Source: Streptomyces pactum (GTDB lineage: Bacteria; Actinomycetota; Actinomycetes; Streptomycetales; Streptomycetaceae). Taken from it: a stretch of DNA of 64,000 bases. This document shows positions 16,132 through 24,341 of the stretch, in pieces. The notes under the pieces were generated by a model. It did no database searches and had not been told where the DNA came from. It saw nothing but the letters and a program-made list of their open reading frames with translations. The DNA is taken from contig NZ_CP019724.1 of NCBI RefSeq assembly GCF_002005225.1, forward strand, positions 6,217,501 to 6,281,500, given 5' to 3'. Position 1 is the stretch's first letter, and every line of letters begins with the position of its first letter. The translations under genes were made by a program, and so were the position numbers.

Positions 16132-16929
16132 ATGGCACCCACACCGCCCGGTAACAAGAGGACGCGCGTCCATGTGATCAGCGACGTCCATGGCAACGCC
16201 CGCGACCTGGTCAGGGCCGGCGAGGGCGCCGACGCCCTGGTCTGCCTCGGGGACCTGGTCCTCTTCCTCGACTACGCCGACCACACGCGCGGCATCTTCC
16301 CCGACCTGTTCGGCGCCGCGAACGCCGACCGCATCGTCGAGCTGCGCACCGCCCGCCGCTTCGCGGAGGCACGGGAGTTCGGGGCCCGGCTGTGGGCGGA
16401 GGCCGGCGGGGACCGGGCGGCGTTGATCGAGGGCGCGGTGCGCAAGCAGTACGCCGAGATGTTCGCCGCCTTTCCCACCCCGACGTACGCCACCTACGGC
16501 AACGTCGACATGCCGCCCCTGTGGCGCGAGTACGCCGGGCCCGGCACCACGGTCCTCGACGGCGAGCGGGTGGAGATCGGCGGCCGGGTCTTCGGCTTCG
16601 TCGGCGGCGGCCTGCGCACGCCGATGCGCACGCCGTACGAGATCGGTGACGAGGAGTACGCCGCGAAGATCGAGGCCGTCGGCGAGGTGGACGTGCTGTG
16701 CACGCACATCCCGCCGGAGGTCCCGGAGCTGGTCTACGACACGGTGGCGCGGCGCTTCGAGCGGGGCAGCCGCGCGCTGCTGGACGCGATCCGCCGCACG
16801 CGTCCCCGCTACGCCCTGTTCGGGCACGTGCACCAGCCGCTGGTGCGGCGGATGCGGATCGGGGCGACCGAGTGCGTGAACGTAGGGCACTTCGCGTCGA
16901 CGGGGCGGCCGTGGGCGCTGGAGTGGTGA
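16132..16929 (+). CDS. Calcineurin-like metallophosphoesterase
   Basis: 265 residues. All metal-binding motifs of the family are visible in order: VISDVHGN (D and H), CLGDLV (bridging Asp), TYGNVD (Asn), LCTHIPPE (His) and FGHVHQP (His-x-His). A dinuclear-metal phosphoesterase acting on a nucleotide, lipid headgroup or phosphoprotein is expected; the substrate cannot be named. ATG at 16132 is chosen over TTG 16123. The N-terminal 12 residues are Pro/Lys-rich. The gene diverges from fadD and is followed 138 bp later by the SRPBCC gene. Confidence 0.9.
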   Translation: MAPTPPGNKRTRVHVISDVHGNARDLVRAGEGADALVCLGDLVLFLDYADHTRGIFPDLFGAANADRIVELRTARRFAEAREFGARLWAEAGGDRAALIEGAVRKQYAEMFAAFPTPTYATYGNVDMPPLWREYAGPGTTVLDGERVEIGGRVFGFVGGGLRTPMRTPYEIGDEEYAAKIEAVGEVDVLCTHIPPEVPELVYDTVARRFERGSRALLDAIRRTRPRYALFGHVHQPLVRRMRIGATECVNVGHFASTGRPWALEW

Positions 16930-17067
16930 TCGTCCGCCGCCGGACCTGCGCGGGCAGGTGGTGACGTACGCCCCGCCCGTGCGCGATAGCCTTCACGCGG
17001 CACACACGTGCGCGCCACGGGCGCACGACGACCTCAGTACCGGCCCGCATCTGGAGGAGCCACGGCG

Positions 17068-17508
17068 ATGGCGGAACACACCAGCTCGAGCATCACCATC
17101 GAGGCGGCACCGGCCGACGTCATGGCGGTGATCGCCGACTTCGCCCGCTACCCGGACTGGACCGGCGAGGTGAAGGAGGCCGAGGTCCTCGCGACCGACG
17201 CGCAGGGGCGTGCCGAACAGGTCCGGCTCGTCATGGACGCCGGGGCGATCAAGGACGACCAGACACTGGGGTACACCTGGACGGGCGGGCACGAGGTGTC
17301 CTGGACGCTGGTGAAGTCCCAGATGCTGCGTTCCCTGGACGGCTCCTACCTGCTCCGGCCGGCGGGCACGGGCACGGAGGTCACCTACCGGCTCACGGTC
17401 GACGTCAAGATCCCGATGCTCGGCATGATCAAGCGCAAGGCCGAGAAGGTCATCATCGACCGGGCACTGGCGGGGCTGAAGAAGCGAGTGGAGTCGGGGC
17501 CGAAGTAG
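17068..17508 (+). CDS. SRPBCC (polyketide cyclase/dehydrase-like) family protein
   Basis: 146 residues forming one START/Bet v1-like fold: first strand SSSITIEAAPADVMAVIADF, the conserved YPDWTGEVKEAEVL turn and a final long helix. Such proteins have a hydrophobic cavity and bind lipids or aromatic ligands. The ATG at 17068 follows GGAGGAG with an 8-base gap. From memory the mycobacterial equivalent (Rv2185c) lies beside an ArsA-like ATPase gene, as here. Ligand unknown. Confidence 0.87.
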   Translation: MAEHTSSSITIEAAPADVMAVIADFARYPDWTGEVKEAEVLATDAQGRAEQVRLVMDAGAIKDDQTLGYTWTGGHEVSWTLVKSQMLRSLDGSYLLRPAGTGTEVTYRLTVDVKIPMLGMIKRKAEKVIIDRALAGLKKRVESGPK

Positions 17509-18110
17509 CGTTCCCGCCCCGTAGCCGGGGGCGGAAGCAGCTCCCCCTCCCCGCCGCGGCCGTGGGCAGTCGTGCTGCTCGGGCGGCACGGGAGGGCGCC
17601 GGGCCTCCCTTCCGGGCAGGCACCCCGCGGCGCCGGGCGACGTCACGCCGCGCGGTGCGCCAGAGCACCGGTATCCGGCGGCGTCGGGCTTCCGCGTCGG
17701 GTTTGCGCGCTGGTATCCGGCGGCGTCGGGCTTGCGTACCGGCACCCAACGGCGTCGGGCTTCCGCGTCGGGCTTGCGTACCGGCACCCAACGGCGTCGG
17801 GCTTCCGCGTCGGGCTTCCGCGTCGGGCTTGCGTACCGGCACCCAACGGCGTCGGGCTTCCGCGTCGGGCTTCCGCGTCGGGCTTGCGTACCGGCACCCA
17901 ACGGCGTCGGGCTTCCGCGTCGGGCTTCCGCGTCGGGCTTGCGTACCGGCACCCAACGGCGTCGGGCTTCCGCGCCGGGCTTCCGCGTCGGGCTTGCGTA
18001 CCGGCACCCAACGGCGTCGGGCCTCTGCGCCGGGCCCCCGCCCCGGGAGAACCGCGCCCGGAGAATCGCCCGCGCCTTGCCGCCCGCGCACGCAGGTACC
18101 GTTCAGCCTC
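17509..18110. repeat. Intergenic nested minisatellite (29/42/55-bp units built from 13-mers)
   Basis: Units begin at 17670, 17712, 17741, 17783, 17838, 17893, 17948 and 18003, so the steps are 42, 29, 42, 55, 55, 55 and 55 bp. Each unit is an 11-bp head (GGCACCCAACG, or GGTATCCGGCG in the first two), one, two or three copies of the 13-mer GCGTCGGGCTTCC (last copy ending TTGC), and a 5-bp tail GTACC. The last unit decays by about 18050. Neither 55 nor 13 is a multiple of three, so no reading frame persists from unit to unit; I regard the array as non-coding. Nothing else is visible in this 602-bp spacer. Confidence 0.9.
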
Positions 18111-19292
18111 ATGCGCACCCTCCTGATCACGGGCCCCGGCGGCAGCGGCCGTACCACCGTCGCCGCCGCCACCGCGCTCGCCGCCGCCCGGCAGGGCACC
18201 CGCACCCTCCTCCTCGGCGCCGACCGCGACGACACCCTCGGCGCCGTGCTCGGGACGGCCACGGGTCCCGCACCGATCACCGTCGAGCCCCGCCTCACCG
18301 CCTGGCGGCCCGACGCCGCGCAGGGTTTCCGCACCGGCCTCGCCGCCCTCCAGGACCGCGCCGCCTCCGCGCTCGACCTGCTCGGCGCCGGCCGCCTCGA
18401 CCCGGAGGAAGCCACCCCGCTGCCCGGCGCGGACGAACTCGCCCTGCTGCGCGCCCTGCGCGACGCCGCCCTGGCCGAGGGTCCTGACCAGCACGATCTC
18501 CTCGTCGTCGACCTCCCGCCCGCACCCCGTGCCCTCGCGCTGCTCGCCCTCCCGGAGGAACTGCGCCGCTACCTGCGCCGTCTCCTGCCGCCCGAGCGCC
18601 AGGCGGCCCGCGCCCTGCGCCCCGTTCTCGGCCGCCTCGCCGGCGTCCCCATGCCCGCCGAGGCGCTGTACGAGGCCGCCGCCCGCTGGGACCTGGAACT
18701 CGCCGCCGCCGAGGCCGTCCTCGCCGACCGGAACACCGTCGTCCGGCTGGTCGCCGAGCCGGGCCCGGCCGGGGCCGACGCCGTCCGCTCCGCCGCCCTC
18801 GGTCTCGCCCTGCGCGGCCTGCGCACCGACCTGCTGGTCGCCAACCGCGTCCTGTCCGAGGACACCCCGGCGGACAGTTGGCTCACCGGTCCCCTCACCC
18901 AGCAGCGCAAGGCGCTGGAGGAGTGGCAGGGCACGCACGACGTCCGTACCGTCGCCCACCTCGGACGCGACCCGCGCGGCACGGACGACCTCGCGGCGCT
19001 CGACGTGCCGGGCGTCAACCCGGACCCCTCCCCGGTCGAGTGGCCCGTCACCGACCGGCTGGCCGAGGACGGCGTGCTGGTCTGGCACATCCCGCTGCCC
19101 GGCGCCATACGCGACGAACTGGACCTGATCCGCCGCGGTGACGAACTGGTCGTCACCGCCGGGCCGTTCCGCCGGATCGTCCCGCTGCCGTCCGCGCTGC
19201 GCCGCTGCACGGTCGACGGGGCCGCCCTGCGGGAGGGCACGCTCGCCGTCCGGTTCGCGCCGGACCCGAAGCTGTGGCCGCGGAGCCGCTGA
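18111..19292 (+). CDS. ArsA-like P-loop ATPase with deviant Walker A motif
   Basis: 393 residues of the ArsA/Get3/MinD class: N-terminal TLLITGPGGSGRTTVAAATA, the switch-like VVDLPPAP (about 139-146) and a C-terminal segment typical of anion-transporting ATPase family members. The family motif is GKGGVGKT; here both lysines are replaced (GPGGSGRT), so ATP hydrolysis may be weak or absent. No arsenite-binding Cys cluster is visible. It is the first gene of a run SCO2127-like, glkA (57 and 55 bp gaps) and follows a minisatellite. From memory Rv2184c of M. tuberculosis is the positional counterpart. Function unknown; membrane-protein handling is a family-based guess. Confidence 0.85.
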   Translation: MRTLLITGPGGSGRTTVAAATALAAARQGTRTLLLGADRDDTLGAVLGTATGPAPITVEPRLTAWRPDAAQGFRTGLAALQDRAASALDLLGAGRLDPEEATPLPGADELALLRALRDAALAEGPDQHDLLVVDLPPAPRALALLALPEELRRYLRRLLPPERQAARALRPVLGRLAGVPMPAEALYEAAARWDLELAAAEAVLADRNTVVRLVAEPGPAGADAVRSAALGLALRGLRTDLLVANRVLSEDTPADSWLTGPLTQQRKALEEWQGTHDVRTVAHLGRDPRGTDDLAALDVPGVNPDPSPVEWPVTDRLAEDGVLVWHIPLPGAIRDELDLIRRGDELVVTAGPFRRIVPLPSALRRCTVDGAALREGTLAVRFAPDPKLWPRSR

Positions 19293-19349
19293 ACGCGCCG
19301 CACCCGTTCGGGTAACGTCGTAGGGACGAACCGTAGTCAGGAGTCCGTC

Positions 19350-19892
19350 ATGAGCGAAGAGCTCCCCCCGTCCGAGGCCCCCCGCCCCGACGAGGCCGAC
19401 GGGGCCGACGCAACGCGACCGGCCGACGCCGACGCCTGGGCGACGGCGTGCGCCGAGGACCTGGAGGCGGAGAAGGCCCGCCGCCGGGCCGAGTACGGGC
19501 CGCCGCCCGGATCGGCCGCCGAGGAGCTGCGCAGGCTGGTCGACACCGTCGCGGACAAGCTGTCCGGCCTCCAGGCCCCGCTGCTCGGCCAGGTCGCCGG
19601 ACCGGCCGCCCAGCAGGTGGTCCGCCAGGTCGTCCAGCAGGCCAAGGCCGCCGTCGAACCGGTCCTCGAGCGCAACCCGGACGTCTTCGACCACCTCGCG
19701 GCCGCCGGCGGTGAACTCCTCGCCGCCTACCGCTCCGCCGTCCAGAACCAGGAGCGCCGCTGGACCGCCGGGGCCTCCGCGGACGACGCGCGCCCGGGCC
19801 CCCGCGACGAGCCGCGCGACGACGGAAGCGGCACCGGACGCGACGACGGCGACGAGGGCACCGGCCCGGGCCAGCGCATCGACTTGGACTGA
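19350..19892 (+). CDS. DUF5304-type protein encoded upstream of glucokinase (SCO2127-like)
   Basis: 180 residues: acidic, Ala/Asp/Pro-rich N-terminus, a helical core (about 48-135, AAEELRRLVDTVADKLSGLQ and the QQVVRQVVQQAKAAVEPVLE helix), then a disordered acidic tail ending IDLD. No signal peptide or enzyme motif. ATG at 19350 follows a GTCAGGAG site. It sits 55 bp upstream of glkA. In S. coelicolor the gene in this place, SCO2127, is reported to stimulate glucokinase and restore glucose repression in glkA-related mutants; equivalence here is inferred from position and size. Confidence 0.8.
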   Translation: MSEELPPSEAPRPDEADGADATRPADADAWATACAEDLEAEKARRRAEYGPPPGSAAEELRRLVDTVADKLSGLQAPLLGQVAGPAAQQVVRQVVQQAKAAVEPVLERNPDVFDHLAAAGGELLAAYRSAVQNQERRWTAGASADDARPGPRDEPRDDGSGTGRDDGDEGTGPGQRIDLD

Positions 19893-19947
19893 CACCGCCC
19901 TCGGGTACGGTTGGCCATAGCGGGGCTCGACCGAAACTGAGGGATTC

Positions 19948-20901
19948 ATGGGACTCACCATCGGCGTCGATATCGGCGGCACGAAGATCGCGGCGGGCGT
20001 GGTCGACGAGGAAGGCAACATCCTCTCGACCCACAAGGTGCCGACCCCGGGCACGCCCGAGGCCATCGTGGACGCCATCGCCTCCGCGGTGGAGGGCGCG
20101 CGTGTGGGGCACGAGATCGTCGGCGTCGGCATCGGCGCCGCCGGATACGTCAACCGCCAGCGCTCCACGGTCTACTTCGCGCCCAACATCGACTGGCGCC
20201 AGGAGCCGCTCGAGGAGAAGGTCGAGGCCCGCGTCGGCCTCCCGGTCGTCGTGGAGAACGACGCCAACGCCGCCGCCTGGGGCGAGTACAAGTTCGGTGG
20301 CGGCAAGGGCCACCGCAACGTCATCTGCATCACCCTCGGCACCGGTCTCGGCGGCGGCATCATCATCGGCAACAAGCTGCGCCGCGGCCACTTCGGCGTG
20401 GCCGCCGAGTTCGGCCACATCCGCATGGTGCCGGACGGCCTGCTGTGCGGCTGCGGCTCCCAGGGCTGCTGGGAGCAGTACGCCTCCGGCCGGGCCCTCG
20501 TGCGCTACGCCAAGCAGCGCGCCAACGCCACTCCCGAGCGCGCCGAGGTGCTGCTCGCGCTCGGCGACGGCACGCCCGACGGCATCGAGGGCAAGCACAT
20601 CTCCGTCGCCGCCCGCCAGGGCTGCCCGGTCGCCGTCGACTCCTACCGCGAGCTGGCCCGCTGGGCCGGTGCCGGCCTCGCCGACCTGGCCTCCCTGTTC
20701 GACCCGTCGGCCTTCATCGTCGGCGGCGGCCTCTCCGACGAGGGCGACCTGGTCCTCGACCCGATCCGCAAGTCCTACAAGCGGTGGCTGGTCGGCGGCA
20801 ACTGGCGCCCGGTCGCCGACGTGATCGCCGCCCAGCTCGGCAACAAGGCCGGCCTGGTCGGCGCGGCGGACCTGGCCCGGGAGCCCGACCCGATCATGTA
20901 G
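19948..20901 (+). CDS. glkA: ROK-family glucokinase GlkA
   Basis: 317 residues, normal size. ATP phosphate-binding DIGGTKIAAGV (8-18), catalytic base and sugar site in ENDANAAAWGEYKFG, and the ROK zinc site GHIRMVPDG followed by CGCGSQGC. Catalyses ATP-dependent phosphorylation of glucose; in Streptomyces the same protein is needed for carbon catabolite repression. ATG at 19948 after a GAGGG site. Follows the SCO2127-like gene closely, so the two are probably co-transcribed. The downstream gap holds an interspersed repeat. Confidence 0.97.
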   Translation: MGLTIGVDIGGTKIAAGVVDEEGNILSTHKVPTPGTPEAIVDAIASAVEGARVGHEIVGVGIGAAGYVNRQRSTVYFAPNIDWRQEPLEEKVEARVGLPVVVENDANAAAWGEYKFGGGKGHRNVICITLGTGLGGGIIIGNKLRRGHFGVAAEFGHIRMVPDGLLCGCGSQGCWEQYASGRALVRYAKQRANATPERAEVLLALGDGTPDGIEGKHISVAARQGCPVAVDSYRELARWAGAGLADLASLFDPSAFIVGGGLSDEGDLVLDPIRKSYKRWLVGGNWRPVADVIAAQLGNKAGLVGAADLAREPDPIM

Positions 20902-20926
20902 ACGTACGGAGCTCGGACGTCTCCGA

Positions 20927-20960
20927 AGGGGCGCGGGGAACTGCGCGACAAGCCACGTAC
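20927..20960 (+). repeat. Streptomyces-type interspersed intergenic element, copy 2
   Basis: GGGGCGCGGGGAACTGCGCG followed by ACAAGCCAC, nearly identical to the element at 13912-13945. It begins 26 bp after the glkA stop. The half-palindrome GCGC...GCGC could form a small hairpin. Confidence 0.6.
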
Positions 20961-21039
20961 CACCGGCGGTCGCCCACGTACCTCGCGCCCCGAGCCGTAA
21001 GGTGCCGCACCCCGATGCGCGCGGCGTAGATTGATCCAC

Positions 21040-21804
21040 ATGGCAACGTCGCTCCAGCCGCTCCCCAACTCACGTACCGAACCCGACGGTTCCGCCGTCA
21101 TCCGGGTCCTCAGCTACAACATCCGCTCGATGCGCGACGACACCGACGCCCTCGCCCGGGTCATCGCCGCCTGCGCCCCGGACCTCGTCCTCCTCCAGGA
21201 GGCCCCCCGCTTCTTCCGCTGGCGCAAGAAGCTCACCCGGCTCGCCGCCGCGTCCGGGCTGGTCCTCCTCTCCGGGGGCGGCACCGCCGCCGGGCCCGCG
21301 CTGCTGTGCTCCCTGCGGGCCACCGTCGAGCGCACCGAGGACGTGCTGCTCCCGCTCACCCCCGGCCGGCACCGCCGCGGCCTCGCCACCGCCGTCGTCC
21401 GCATCGGCGGGGCCCGCCTCGGCGTCCTGAGCTGCCACCTGTCACTGGAGGCGGAGGAGCGGTACGAGCAGGCCGGTCTGCTCCTCGACCGGGTCGCCGG
21501 CCTGGGCGTGACGCACGCGGTGGCGGGCGGCGACCTGAACGAGCGCCCCGGCGGCCGCACCTTCCGGCGGCTCGGCGACGGGCTGCGGGACTGCTGGACG
21601 GCCGCGCCCTGGGGCAGCGAGTACACCTTCTCCGCCACCGTCCCCGACCGGCGCATCGACGCCGTCTTCGTCACGGAGGGCATCGAGGTACTGGGCTGCG
21701 GGGTGCCGCTGGGGCTCCCCGGGGTGGCCGAGGACGACCTGAGGGCGGCCACGGACCACCTCCCGGTCCTGACCGCCCTCCGCGTACCCGCGTCCGCGAC
21801 CTGA
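21040..21804 (+). CDS. Endonuclease/exonuclease/phosphatase (EEP) family hydrolase
   Basis: 254 residues, no signal peptide. EEP motifs in order: LSYNIRSM, LVLLQEAPRF (metal Glu), GGDLNERPGG (catalytic Asp-x-Asn), DRRIDAVFV and ATDHLPVL (catalytic Asp-His). This fits a magnesium-dependent phosphodiesterase or phosphatase. ATG at 21040 is preferred over TTG 21031. Convergent with the membrane-protein gene to the right, 13 bp between stops. Substrate cannot be told from sequence. Confidence 0.9.
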   Translation: MATSLQPLPNSRTEPDGSAVIRVLSYNIRSMRDDTDALARVIAACAPDLVLLQEAPRFFRWRKKLTRLAAASGLVLLSGGGTAAGPALLCSLRATVERTEDVLLPLTPGRHRRGLATAVVRIGGARLGVLSCHLSLEAEERYEQAGLLLDRVAGLGVTHAVAGGDLNERPGGRTFRRLGDGLRDCWTAAPWGSEYTFSATVPDRRIDAVFVTEGIEVLGCGVPLGLPGVAEDDLRAATDHLPVLTALRVPASAT

Positions 21805-21817
21805 ACGGACGACAGCC

Positions 21818-22516
21818 CTAGACCACCGCGCCCCGCCCCGGATCGTCGTCGTCCTCGTCGCCCGTCCGCATCCGCATGACCAGCGTGGCGAAGCCGCCGA
21901 GGAAGCCGCCGACGCCGAGGGTCTGCAGCCACCAGGTCATGTCCCAGCCGAGCACCACCGCCAGCAGGAGCAGCACCGGGCCGCCGAGCACGCCCAGCCA
22001 GGCGAACTTCGCGGTGGTGTCGCCCTCGGGAAGCGGGGGCGGCTCGGGCGGCACGAAGTGGCCCTCGCCGTCCCCGTCGGCCTCGTCGAGACCGTCGTCC
22101 GAGGGCTCGGCCAGGGTGTGGTCGCGCGGGCCGACACCGGGGGCGAACGCCACGGAGCCGCCCAGGGGCCGGGCGGAGGCAGGCCGGTCGGCCCCGGGCC
22201 GGTCCGCCTCGGGCGGGTCCGCCTCGGGCTTGTCGTCGTTGGTCGCCGGCTCCAGGAGCGCCAGGTCCTCCACCGACTTGAACGGCTTCGCGCCCGGCGG
22301 GTCCGGCGGCTCGTCCCCGTACCCGGCGACGATCGCCGCCCAGGCGGCGTCCTCGTCCACGGCCACGCCCTGCTCCTCGGGCCCGCGGTCGGCCGCGCGC
22401 TCCTGTTCCTCGCGGTGTTCCCGCTCCCGCTCCAAGTCCCGCTCCAGCTCCGGTTCCCGCTCCTCGCGCTCCTCGCGCCCCTCGCGGTCCTCGCGGTCGG
22501 AGTCGTGCTCAGCCAC
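21818..22516 (-). CDS. Acidic membrane protein with two C-terminal TM helices
   Basis: 232 residues. The N-terminal third is extremely charged (runs of Glu/Arg such as REDREGREEREEREPELE), then a segment with DEDAAWAAIVAGYGDEPPDP, an Asp/Pro/Arg-repeat linker, and two adjacent hydrophobic helices (FAWLGVLGGPVLLLLAVVLG and LQTLGVGGFLGGFATLVM). The start is GTG at 22516 with AAGGAAGGG about 12 bases upstream; it overlaps the lipase stop by 8 bp (GTGGCTGA), so translation is coupled. No recognised catalytic domain. I know similar proteins from actinobacteria only as conserved hypotheticals. Confidence 0.78.
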   Translation of the reverse strand: MAEHDSDREDREGREEREEREPELERDLEREREHREEQERAADRGPEEQGVAVDEDAAWAAIVAGYGDEPPDPPGAKPFKSVEDLALLEPATNDDKPEADPPEADRPGADRPASARPLGGSVAFAPGVGPRDHTLAEPSDDGLDEADGDGEGHFVPPEPPPLPEGDTTAKFAWLGVLGGPVLLLLAVVLGWDMTWWLQTLGVGGFLGGFATLVMRMRTGDEDDDDPGRGAVV

Positions 22517-23312
22517 CTGCGGCCGTCCCTTCCTTGCCGAGACCGGGCTCCGGCTCCCCGACGGAACCGGGCGCGAGCCGGCCGATGAACGCGACGCTCT
22601 CCATGAAAATCCGGTCCGCATCGTGGTCCAACGTCGCCACGTGGTAGCTCTGTTCCAGCAGGATCTCGGTCACGTCCCTCGACGAGACCCGGCCGAGGAT
22701 GCGGGCCGAGTCGGCCGGCGGCACCACGTGGTCCTGAAGACTGCGCAGCAGCAGCAGCGGCTGGGTCACCTGCGGCAGGTCGCCGTCGGCGAGACGGAAG
22801 AACGTACGCAGCGAGTGCGCCGCGTGCAGCGGCACCTTGTCGTACCCCAGCTCCGAGCTGAGCGGCTTGGCGATGTCGCTGGCGATGCCCTTCGTCGCGG
22901 GCAGCAGATGACGCATGACCGGAAGGGCGTGCTGGGCCACGCCGTGCATCCGGTTCGCCGGGTTGACGACCATGACGCCGGACACCGCGTCGCCGTGCTT
23001 GGCGGCGAGCCGCAGCGCCAGCGCGCCGCCCATCGACAGCCCGGCCACGAAGACGCGCGCGCAGCGCTCGCGCAGGGCGCGCAGCTCGCGGTCCACCTCC
23101 GCGTACCAGTCCTGCCAGCCGGTGACCTGCATGTCCTGCCAGCGCGTGCCGTGCCCGGGCAGCAGCGGCAGCGCGACGGTCAGGCCGCGCGCGGCGAGGT
23201 ACCGGGCCCAGGGGCGCAGCGACTGCGGAGACCCCGTGAAGCCGTGGCAGAGCAGGACGCCGACCTCACCGCCCTCGTGGCGGAACGGCTCGGCTCCGGG
23301 CAGGACCGGCAC
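22509..23312 (-). CDS. Alpha/beta hydrolase (carboxylesterase/monoacylglycerol lipase-like)
   Basis: 267 residues. Nucleophile elbow FVAGLSMGGALAL, catalytic Asp in SLQDHVVPP and catalytic His in QSYHVATLDHD, with the oxyanion motif LLCHGFTGSPQS; this pattern matches Est30-type carboxylesterases and bacterial monoacylglycerol lipases. The GTG at 23312 is chosen because AGGAGA lies 9 bases upstream; the longer frame to 23441 has no such site. Translationally coupled to the following membrane-protein gene and divergent from the acyltransferase, which hints at lipid turnover. Confidence 0.9.
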   Translation of the reverse strand: MPVLPGAEPFRHEGGEVGVLLCHGFTGSPQSLRPWARYLAARGLTVALPLLPGHGTRWQDMQVTGWQDWYAEVDRELRALRERCARVFVAGLSMGGALALRLAAKHGDAVSGVMVVNPANRMHGVAQHALPVMRHLLPATKGIASDIAKPLSSELGYDKVPLHAAHSLRTFFRLADGDLPQVTQPLLLLRSLQDHVVPPADSARILGRVSSRDVTEILLEQSYHVATLDHDADRIFMESVAFIGRLAPGSVGEPEPGLGKEGTAAGG

Positions 23313-23491
23313 GTCTCGGTCTCCTGTCGTCAGGGGGGCCGGCACAGCCGGACCGTCGGGTGCGATAGACGCGTGTGCGGTACTCGCGGGTACTTCACCG
23401 TACGCGACCGCACTGACACCGACCAGGGCCGTCGGGGCCATTGACGGCGCCCCGGGATAAGGTCTGACCCACAGACACAGGAGGCACTCGC

Positions 23492-24295
23492 TTGTTGTAC
23501 GGCGCGATGAAGGTCACCGTCGGGGGTTCGCTGAAGCTCGCCTTCCGGCCCTGGGTGGAAGGCCTGGAGCACATCCCGGCCGACGGCCCCGCCATTCTGG
23601 CGAGCAACCACCTGTCGTTCTCCGACTCGTTCTTCCTGCCCGCCGTCCTCGACCGCAAGGTGACGTTCATCGCCAAGGCCGAGTACTTCAACACCCCCGG
23701 GGTCAAGGGCCGGCTGACCGCCGCCTTCTTCAAAGGGGTCGGCCAGTTGCCGGTGGACCGCTCCGGAGCACGCGGCGCCGGCGAGGCCGCCATCAAGAGC
23801 GGCATAGAGGTACTGGAGCGCGGCGAGCTGTTCGGCATCTACCCGGAGGGCACCCGCTCCCCGGACGGGCGGCTCTACCGGGGCAAGCCGGGCGGCCTCG
23901 CGCGCGTGGCGCTCGCCACCGGCGCGCCCGTCGTCCCGGTCGCCATGATCGACACCGAGAAGATCCAGCCGCCCGGCACGGTGATGCCGAAGCTGATGCG
24001 GCCCGGCATCCGCATCGGCAAGCCCCTCGACTTCACCCGTTACCAGGGCATGGAGCACGACCGCTTCGTGCTCCGCGCGGTGACCGACGAGGTCATGTAC
24101 GAGATCATGAAGCTCTCCGGCCAGGAGTACGTCGACATGTACGCGACCGCCATGAAGCGGCAGCTCGCGGACGCGGCGAAGGCCGAGAAGGAGGCGGGCA
24201 AGGCCGCGAAGGCCGCGCTCGCCCAGGCGGAGAAGGAACAGACGGCCAAGGAGAAGGCGGCGGCCGAGCAGGACCGGCCCGCAGGCGACCGGTAG
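23492..24295 (+). CDS. 1-acylglycerol-3-phosphate acyltransferase (PlsC-like)
   Basis: 267 residues. Acyltransferase motif I NHLSFSDS (H-x4-D), motif II around GVGQLPVDRSG, motif III YPEGTRSPDG and motif IV VVPVAMID. It would acylate lysophosphatidate or another lipid at the membrane. The start is TTG at 23492, with AGGAGG 7 bases upstream; ATG 23507 is possible. The last ~45 residues are an unusual Lys/Glu/Ala-rich helical tail. From memory Rv2182c is the positional equivalent in mycobacteria. Confidence 0.92.
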   Translation: MLYGAMKVTVGGSLKLAFRPWVEGLEHIPADGPAILASNHLSFSDSFFLPAVLDRKVTFIAKAEYFNTPGVKGRLTAAFFKGVGQLPVDRSGARGAGEAAIKSGIEVLERGELFGIYPEGTRSPDGRLYRGKPGGLARVALATGAPVVPVAMIDTEKIQPPGTVMPKLMRPGIRIGKPLDFTRYQGMEHDRFVLRAVTDEVMYEIMKLSGQEYVDMYATAMKRQLADAAKAEKEAGKAAKAALAQAEKEQTAKEKAAAEQDRPAGDR

Positions 24296-24341
24296 CCGCC
24301 GGACGGGCGAGGGAACGTACGGGGGCCGGGGACGGGGGGAC

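Noticed and set aside
17670..18050. CRISPR array
   Set aside because: Units are contiguous with no unique spacers, have internal 13-bp subrepeats, and no cas genes are near.
17643..20168. 841-codon - strand frame running through the minisatellite, with KPDAEARR-type repeats
   Set aside because: The 55-bp unit is not a multiple of three, so the repeated peptide changes frame every unit; the remainder is antisense to the ArsA-like, SCO2127-like and glkA genes.
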